A stretch of 64,000 nucleotides of DNA, taken from NCBI GenBank assembly GCA_964574635.1, contig CAZNOG010000016.1, forward strand, positions 31,981 to 95,980. The letters are read 5' to 3'. The notes beneath the pieces were generated by a model that saw only the letters and a program-made list of their open reading frames with translations, searched no databases and was not told where the DNA came from. Of the stretch, positions 59,168 through 64,000 are shown in pieces. The first letter of the stretch is position 1, and every line of letters starts with the position of its first letter. Position numbers and translations under genes: made by a program. Source of the DNA: CAZNOG01 sp964574635 (GTDB lineage Bacteria > Bacteroidota > Bacteroidia > Flavobacteriales_D > Cryomorphaceae).

Positions 59168-61126
59168 TTATTCCACCGTCAAGCGCATATTGGCGGGGTG
59201 TCTTACGGAATAGGATAGATTCAGTTCTTGCTTTTGGTTGGGTTCGAGCTCCAACATCCAAAGGATCTTTCCGGTTTTATCGTCTACTTTTCCGCCCGAG
59301 GTTTCCAGGCGCTCGATGGTGATGGAGTTGTTTTCCGAAACGGGGAACTGGTCTTCCACCCATACCGTGGTTGGGAAATCGTTGTTGTTCCTAAGAGCGA
59401 TGGTCCAATGCACCGTTTCACGTACGTTGTTTCCCAAGAATTGTTTTTCGTTTTTCTCTCGTTGTGAAGTTCGTTCGACCACGATGTTTTGATCCCGGTG
59501 CAGGGATACGGAAAGAGTGTCTTTCAATTCGTTGACGTCGATTTCCGATTTGCCCGTAAATACCCCGTTGTAATACAGATTGGACTGACCGGAAATCAAG
59601 TTCAACTTCCACCAGTCCGCGATTTCCGCCGTGAGAAATACGTCGGTGTCGAGTTTGGGCACGGTCTTGTAAATGTAGTTGACCGGCATTTTCACTTCCT
59701 TGATCTTCACGAGGTTGTCCTTGCCGTCGGAGTGGATGGAATAGGGCGTTTCGATTTCATATTCCAGGCTGGTGATGTTCCTTTCCGATTGGTATCCCAC
59801 GGATTCGAAATCTTGCAATTCCGTTCCCCCGACATTCTTTGCACGCTCTTGGCTCCGGGAAGGCATTCGGGAGATGTCTTGACGAACCACTCCTCCCGAA
59901 GAGCCCCCATCGCGATGGATGAGGGGTACGGAGTATTCGACTTCATCTGCGACGACCACCTCGCTCAGTTGTATTGAGCTATGCAACTCAGTGTCCAAAA
60001 AGGTGATGCGATCGGGATTCATCCGGACGTATTTGTAATCGACGGGGCGGTACCCCAAGTAGTCGAATCGCACATCATACACACCGGACGGTATGGGCTT
60101 CACCATATATTTTCCGTCGAAGTCGGAGCTGGCACCCATGATCATCGAGCCGTCTTTGAGGATCAGGATGTTGACGAAGGGCAGCGCTTCCCCCGTTTCG
60201 GCGTCGGTTACGGTCCCCATCAGGGTGGAAGACCCCTCCTCGATATCGGTATGGGGAACTCGATTGATCGGTCGACCGCGCTCGATCACCCAGCGTTCGA
60301 GCTCCGGCTTGAGGTTGCTGAGAGAGGGTCGTCCGGTGGATAGGGTGAGATCGACGTTTTTCCAATCTTCACCGGTCGATTGGAAGATGCCGGCGTTGTA
60401 CACCAATGTCAGCGGTTCGCGAATGTCGTTCACCCGGAAGTCGTATGAAGCCGTCCATCCCGCCGATGGCGTATAGTAGGAAATTTTGAAGGTCGCTTCC
60501 GTTTTCACGTCGCTGTCCACCACGAAGAAAATGCGGCTGTGGGGTTTCTGTTCCCCGGCCAGGGCTTTGCTCGTCTCGAGTTGCAGTTCGGAGATGACCT
60601 CCTTCACCGAGTCCATGCTCAGCTGCAACCGCAGTTGGTTCCGACGGATTTCGTTGAGCTTGCTCCTGTAGAATTCCGATGCCGCGCTGATCTCGGAGAT
60701 GGTTGTCCCCGCTTCTTTTGACGAGAAATCGCTGTTGTCCAAGAGAATTTTTTCTTCCAGGGCGAAGATGTCCCAACGGTTTTTCAGATCGCGGTACGCG
60801 ACCTTCTGCGCTTGCATGCGTTTTTCGAATTCCTCCAAGCCCTTGGGTTTGGATTTTGGTTGAACCACTTCGTGTTTTACGTTGAGGATTTCCCCTTTGT
60901 CGTCGTTGTCGACTTGAATGCTTTGGGGTTCGATTCCCATGGGCAGGTTTTCCAACACGAATACGCGCTTGCCAGCCAAAGTCACTTTTGCTTCGCGGGT
61001 TACTTGGGCTCCGTTGAGAAATACGGTGACGTGTTTGATCTCGGACTCGAGTTTTACCGTGTCCATTTGTGCGGAGAACGCCGGTAAGGAGAAAAGGACC
61101 AGGGCGGTGAAAAGGAAATACTTCAT
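59168..61126 (-). CDS. MuiA-like secreted protein (DUF4140/DUF4139) with inserted carboxypeptidase-regulatory-like domain
   Basis: The protein is 652 aa with a signal peptide (MKYFLFTALVLFSLPAFSAQ). Residues about 27-125 are the DUF4140 domain (IKHVTVFLNGAQVTREAKVT), followed by coiled coil (about 95-190), then the DUF4139 body from about 200 (TFKISYYTPSAGWTASYDFR, GEDWKNVDLTLSTGRPSLS). It is interrupted at about 299-383 by a CarboxypepD_reg-like domain (LMGTVTDAETGEALPFVNIL, SDFDGKYMVKPIPSGVYDVR). A plug-like segment (LSEVVVADEVE ... RQDISRMPSR) follows. DUF4139 resumes to the end. The name MuiA comes from a mucoidy inhibitor; the biochemical role is unknown. Confidence 0.85.
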   Translation of the reverse strand: MKYFLFTALVLFSLPAFSAQMDTVKLESEIKHVTVFLNGAQVTREAKVTLAGKRVFVLENLPMGIEPQSIQVDNDDKGEILNVKHEVVQPKSKPKGLEEFEKRMQAQKVAYRDLKNRWDIFALEEKILLDNSDFSSKEAGTTISEISAASEFYRSKLNEIRRNQLRLQLSMDSVKEVISELQLETSKALAGEQKPHSRIFFVVDSDVKTEATFKISYYTPSAGWTASYDFRVNDIREPLTLVYNAGIFQSTGEDWKNVDLTLSTGRPSLSNLKPELERWVIERGRPINRVPHTDIEEGSSTLMGTVTDAETGEALPFVNILILKDGSMIMGASSDFDGKYMVKPIPSGVYDVRFDYLGYRPVDYKYVRMNPDRITFLDTELHSSIQLSEVVVADEVEYSVPLIHRDGGSSGGVVRQDISRMPSRSQERAKNVGGTELQDFESVGYQSERNITSLEYEIETPYSIHSDGKDNLVKIKEVKMPVNYIYKTVPKLDTDVFLTAEIADWWKLNLISGQSNLYYNGVFTGKSEIDVNELKDTLSVSLHRDQNIVVERTSQREKNEKQFLGNNVRETVHWTIALRNNNDFPTTVWVEDQFPVSENNSITIERLETSGGKVDDKTGKILWMLELEPNQKQELNLSYSVRHPANMRLTVE

Positions 61127-61267
61127 CTTATCAGTAATGTGTTCGACTCATTCGTACGCGCGAAGGATTTCATCCTCGTATCGGGGACAACGCCATGTGA
61201 CATAAGCACGATACTAGGATTTTTCGGCAATGCCTCAGGGTGAACGTCAAGCGCGGGGTGGACCAAG

Positions 61268-61305
61268 ATGGCATAAAAAAACCGGAAATGACGTGCATTT
61301 CCGGT
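61268..61305 (-). terminator. Intrinsic terminator after the small barrel gene
   Basis: ACCGGAAATG / CATTTCCGGT form a perfect 10-bp stem with a 5-nt loop. It is flanked by an A-run on the left and a T-run on the right, so it could work in both directions. It lies about 35 nt past the stop of the gene at 61341-61901. The rest of the 214-nt gap holds nothing recognisable. Confidence 0.9.
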
Positions 61306-61340
61306 TTTTTTCAATGGGGTGATTCGATTTCACCGGGTCT

Positions 61341-61901
61341 TTAAAGCTTGAAGGCCAAGCCGAGGTTGACGTAAGCCACTCCGTAACCCAGCTCCAGCAT
61401 GGCGCCGAGGTTATCGCTGAAGTAGTATCTCCCTCCGATGTACGCCGAGAAGGATAAACCACCGGAACTCGCGCTGAAACCCACGGGCACGTCGCCGATC
61501 TCCTTCACAGATACGATGTTGTAGCCCAACATCAAACCTCCGTAAGTGTCGAGGTTATCCACGAAGGTGTAGTGAAGGGCACCACGGGCACCGATCACGG
61601 TGTAGGAATACTTCCACCCGTAATTGGTGGGGTAGGTCACTTCGTACTTGGATCCGGCGAACCCCAGGTAGGGTCCTACGCCCAAGGTGATGCCGTCGCC
61701 CAAGAAGTCGTCGGCGACACCGATCTCGAAATTGGCGGAAAGGGGGGGCAGACCCGTTTTGTAGGCGGCACCCGAATAGAGGGCCGTTCCGAATCCGATG
61801 CCTGCGGTGATTACTTTGTCACCTTGTGAGAATGTGGGCGCTTGCCCGTAAGCGGCGCTTCCGAGAAGAGCCATCGTCAAAATGGAAAGGATTTTTCTCA
61901 T
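61341..61901 (-). CDS. Small outer-membrane beta-barrel protein
   Basis: The protein is 186 aa counting from the ATG at 61901 (MRKILSILTMALLGSAAYGQ signal peptide). The mature part is Gly/Tyr-rich with alternating strands (VITAGIGFGTALYSGAAYK, FLGDGITLGVGPYLGFAGS, FSAYIGGRYYFSDNLGAMLE). It ends in a barrel-closing strand (GVAYVNLGLAFKL). It is similar in type to the OmpX/OmpW-like 8-stranded barrels elsewhere in the window but not an obvious close paralogue. It has its own terminator. The function is unknown. Confidence 0.78.
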   Translation of the reverse strand: MRKILSILTMALLGSAAYGQAPTFSQGDKVITAGIGFGTALYSGAAYKTGLPPLSANFEIGVADDFLGDGITLGVGPYLGFAGSKYEVTYPTNYGWKYSYTVIGARGALHYTFVDNLDTYGGLMLGYNIVSVKEIGDVPVGFSASSGGLSFSAYIGGRYYFSDNLGAMLELGYGVAYVNLGLAFKL

Positions 61902-62000
61902 TGTTGGAAAATAGAGGTTAGTGGTGTGTGGAAAGTGTTGGATGTTCCGCAATGCCGAACATGCCGTTTGTTTCAGGGCGCGAATATCGCATTTCCCCGA

Positions 62001-62036
62001 ACAAAAACCCCGGCGGGAAAGAGCGCCGGGGTTTTG
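62001..62036 (-). terminator. Intrinsic terminator after the T9SS surface protein gene
   Basis: On the minus strand AAACCCCGGCG / CGCCGGGGTTT (62034-62024 with 62015-62005) form a strong stem followed by TTTTTGTT. It begins 10 nt past the stop codon. Confidence 0.9.
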
Positions 62037-62045
62037 TGTGTTTGA

Positions 62046-64000
62046 TTATTTGGCAATCATGAATTTGTCGATTAACGTTTCGACCTCCGTCGTCATGCGA
62101 TAGATGTAGATTCCGTTCGGCAACGCGCTCGCGTCGAAATCGATGCGGTACTCTTCACCGCCCTCGGTGGTGGCGTCGAAGACGGTGGCCACGTGGCGAC
62201 CGTTCATGTCGTACACCTCGACGGTGGTGCGCACCGATGTGGGGGTGGAGAATACGACCACCGATGCACCCGTGGTGGGGTTGGGGTGGGAAGAGAGCTC
62301 ACCGGCCGCCAATTCGGCTTCCATGGGTTGCAAACGCTCCGGTTGTTCGTTCAGGCAGATGATGCCGTCGAGGTCGAAACCGTCGGGTGAAATCGACAAG
62401 TCGTCGTTGTTGGCCACCTTCACGTAATACACCACGTCCAAGGGAGCCGCGTCGCTGATGTCGACCCGGGGGTCGCCTTTGCACACGGTTTTGGCGAAGT
62501 GCCAATTCTCCCCGTCGTCGGAGAAGTACACGTCGGCGTACTCGGGATAGGCCCCACAGGAACTGAAGTTGTACGTGGTTTCGACCACTTCGATATCGTC
62601 TCCGGGGTGGTTCGCAATGCCGAGCTCGAAGTACAGTACGATGCTGCCGCCGTAACCGAGAGTCACGAATACCGGAGCATCGATGTACTCAGGCGTACCC
62701 AAAGCTCGGGTCGGGTCGGTGCGATCTGCGGGCAGTGGTGAGCCGTCGATTTGTGTGCCGGGCAAGTACTCCGTCACTTGGTCGGCTGCGCAAATGGAGG
62801 GTTCGATGACAACGCAATCGTACAAGCTCTCGATGCCGTCGAGGTCGAAGCCGTCGAGGGAGGCGGTATTTTCCGCGTTGGTGATTCGAACGAAGATTGC
62901 CGCGTCGAGTCCGGCGTCGGCGATGTCGATCTCCCCGTCGCGGCAAATGGTGCCGGCGTAGTGGAAGTTGATGCCGTCGATGGACAGTTCGATGTCGGCG
63001 TGTTCATCGGAGGGTCCGCTGCACTCGTCTCCGGCGTAGGAAGTCTCGTAGATGCGGAGGTCGTTTCCGGGATGGTCGGGTACGGCCGATTCGAAAGCCA
63101 GGGTGATGCTTCCTCCGACCCCGAGGGATACGAATCCGCCGGGTGCGTTGCTGCGGTCGGGTTCACCCAAGGCGGTGGTGGGATCGGAACGATCGGCGGC
63201 CACGGGATTTCCGTCGGTCTGTAGGCCTTGCTCGAATGCCACCACCTCCACGGGGTAGCAGTAGCCGATCAAGGGACAGGCCACACCTTCAAGTACGATG
63301 GGCTCGCTGAGGTCGAAACAACCTTCCAACTCGGCGATGTTCACTTCTCCGCCCAAGAGGAAGATTTCTTTCAAGTCCAGTGCGTTGCTCGCCCAAACGG
63401 AATAGCTCAATCCGTAGATGTGGAACACGCCCACACCCCATTCGTCGAAGTTGAAACTTTCGGCTTGTGAGAGCTGGTTGGTGTAGTTGATGACGGTGCC
63501 GTCGGCGTGGGTGCCCACCCAGACGAAGGGAATGTTGGGGTAGGGCGAGGGATCGTTCGCGAATGAGAAGGTGCTGGGTACGCCGTCGGTGGCGCAGAAC
63601 TCCATGTAATCGCTTCCGTCGGCGAAGGCGATGCCTCCGGCATCCGCCGGACACGTCAGTTCGGGGGTGCACTCACAGTCCACGAGCACTCCGGGCAAAC
63701 CGGTCACCGTGAAACACTCGTCGCCGTTGTTGGCCATGAGGTCGGGACAGTCATAGACGGGCGTTCCCACGCAGTTGCAGTCGTTGTCGATTGCGTCGTT
63801 TTCTGTGTTTTCGTCGCCGTCATCGCAGGGATCGCCGTAGTCGGCCATGAGGTCGGGACAATCGTAGACGGGCGTTCCTACGCAGTTGCAGTCGTTGTCG
63901 ATTGAGTCGTTTTCGGTGTTTTCGTCGCCGTCATCGCAGGGATCGCCGTAGTCGGCCATAAGGTCGGGACAGTCGTAGACGGGCGTTCCCACGCAGTTGC
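62046..64000 (-). CDS. Large cell-surface protein with Asp-rich tandem repeats and T9SS sorting domain (truncated by right edge)
   Basis: The open frame runs off the right edge; at least 651 codons are visible and the N-terminus is missing. From the visible N-side there are Cys/Asp-rich 37-residue repeats (VYDCPDLMADYGDPCDDGDE then NTENDSIDNDCNC), probably a Ca2+-binding stalk. A unique region of ~150 aa follows, then two homologous ~145-aa domains, each with ADRxDPTxALG, SxxLxGxGGSI, NHPGxDxxxxET and FDLDGI. The C-terminus (HPNPTTGASVVVF ... VEVYDMNGRHVATVF ... NGIYIYRMTTEVETLIDKFMIAK-type) is a type A T9SS sorting domain. It is a secreted, surface-attached protein, likely an adhesin. PorT in this window fits its export. 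Confidence 0.88.
   Translation of the reverse strand, partial: NCVGTPVYDCPDLMADYGDPCDDGDENTENDSIDNDCNCVGTPVYDCPDLMADYGDPCDDGDENTENDAIDNDCNCVGTPVYDCPDLMANNGDECFTVTGLPGVLVDCECTPELTCPADAGGIAFADGSDYMEFCATDGVPSTFSFANDPSPYPNIPFVWVGTHADGTVINYTNQLSQAESFNFDEWGVGVFHIYGLSYSVWASNALDLKEIFLLGGEVNIAELEGCFDLSEPIVLEGVACPLIGYCYPVEVVAFEQGLQTDGNPVAADRSDPTTALGEPDRSNAPGGFVSLGVGGSITLAFESAVPDHPGNDLRIYETSYAGDECSGPSDEHADIELSIDGINFHYAGTICRDGEIDIADAGLDAAIFVRITNAENTASLDGFDLDGIESLYDCVVIEPSICAADQVTEYLPGTQIDGSPLPADRTDPTRALGTPEYIDAPVFVTLGYGGSIVLYFELGIANHPGDDIEVVETTYNFSSCGAYPEYADVYFSDDGENWHFAKTVCKGDPRVDISDAAPLDVVYYVKVANNDDLSISPDGFDLDGIICLNEQPERLQPMEAELAAGELSSHPNPTTGASVVVFSTPTSVRTTVEVYDMNGRHVATVFDATTEGGEEYRIDFDASALPNGIYIYRMTTEVETLIDKFMIAK
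63730..64000. repeat. 111-bp tandem repeat (37 residues per unit) inside the surface protein gene
   Basis: The same landmark (GCGTTCC) recurs at 63761, 63872 and 63983, exactly 111 bp apart. About 2.4 near-identical units are visible and the array continues past the window. Only a few silent or single-residue changes separate the units. Confidence 0.92.

Noticed and set aside
1..64000. tRNA, rRNA, CRISPR arrays, transposases or prophage genes
   Set aside because: I looked for TPsiC-like GGTTCGAATCC arms, direct-repeat/spacer periodicity and transposase or integrase motifs and saw none. A tRNAscan-type search would settle the tRNA question.

Overview
The window comes from a GC-rich member of the Bacteroidota, most likely a Flavobacteriales/Cryomorphaceae-type marine or aquatic lineage (taxon inferred, not proven). 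The evidence is: a primary sigma factor of the short Bacteroidota type without region 1.1; type IX secretion genes (a PorT homologue and a surface protein with a C-terminal T9SS sorting domain); a TamL-type Omp85 lipoprotein; bacillithiol synthesis (BshC); a Bacteroidota-specific sugar transferase family; promoters of the TAnnTTTG class; and almost no Shine-Dalgarno sequences. No rRNA, tRNA, CRISPR, transposase, integrase or phage gene was seen. Gene content is mostly chromosomal housekeeping.

Layout. 1-1800: a truncated secreted protein and an outer-membrane barrel. 1800-8980 (minus): a compact, partly overlapping envelope-polysaccharide operon (bi-domain oxidoreductase, alpha/alpha-barrel protein, DUF354 protein, sugar transferase, Wzi-like barrel). 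9165-9390: structured repeat copy 1. 9488-18481: accA, a lipoprotein, dnaB, a secreted GATase-like protein, grpE-dnaJ, yidD, a lipoprotein and hemB. 18700-26534: an ABC permease, aconitase, two paralogous barrels, hemE and an OmpA-family protein. 26585-26814: structured repeat copy 2 in map order. 26930-32318 (minus): rpe, rpoD, pnp, rpsO, accD. 32367-40769: the tamL / trmH-like / porT / menG block, a heptose-kinase-like gene and two aminotransferases. 41066-45138: a DUF1573 protein and icmF. 45435-45667: structured repeat copy 3 in map order. 45788-50228: a DUF4783-like protein, a glycosyltransferase, a LysM glucosaminidase, a PLP deaminase and rnhB. 50376-59165 (plus): an anchored propeller protein, nadC, a YihY protein, an exported C1 peptidase, bshC and a dipeptide epimerase. 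59168-64000 (minus): a MuiA-like protein, a small barrel and a large T9SS surface protein running off the right edge.

How the genes fit together. Two split carboxyltransferase genes (accA, accD) supply fatty-acid synthesis. hemB and hemE supply tetrapyrroles, menG menaquinone, nadC NAD and bshC bacillithiol. icmF rearranges branched acyl-CoAs. pnp-rpsO and rpoD serve RNA metabolism and transcription. PorT and TamL build the envelope that exports and carries proteins such as the C-terminal T9SS protein, and the polysaccharide operon decorates it.

The most unusual signal is a family of three ~230-nt intergenic elements (9165-9390, 26585-26814, 45435-45667). They share short conserved boxes and three stems with compensatory base changes between copies. 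I have a memory of similar GGGCGTGCC...CACGC repeats in other Bacteroidota genomes but cannot verify it here. A 16-nt motif also occurs in three intergenic places, twice just downstream of these elements. Five genes share a -7 element placed 4-5 nt before the start codon, which predicts leaderless mRNAs.
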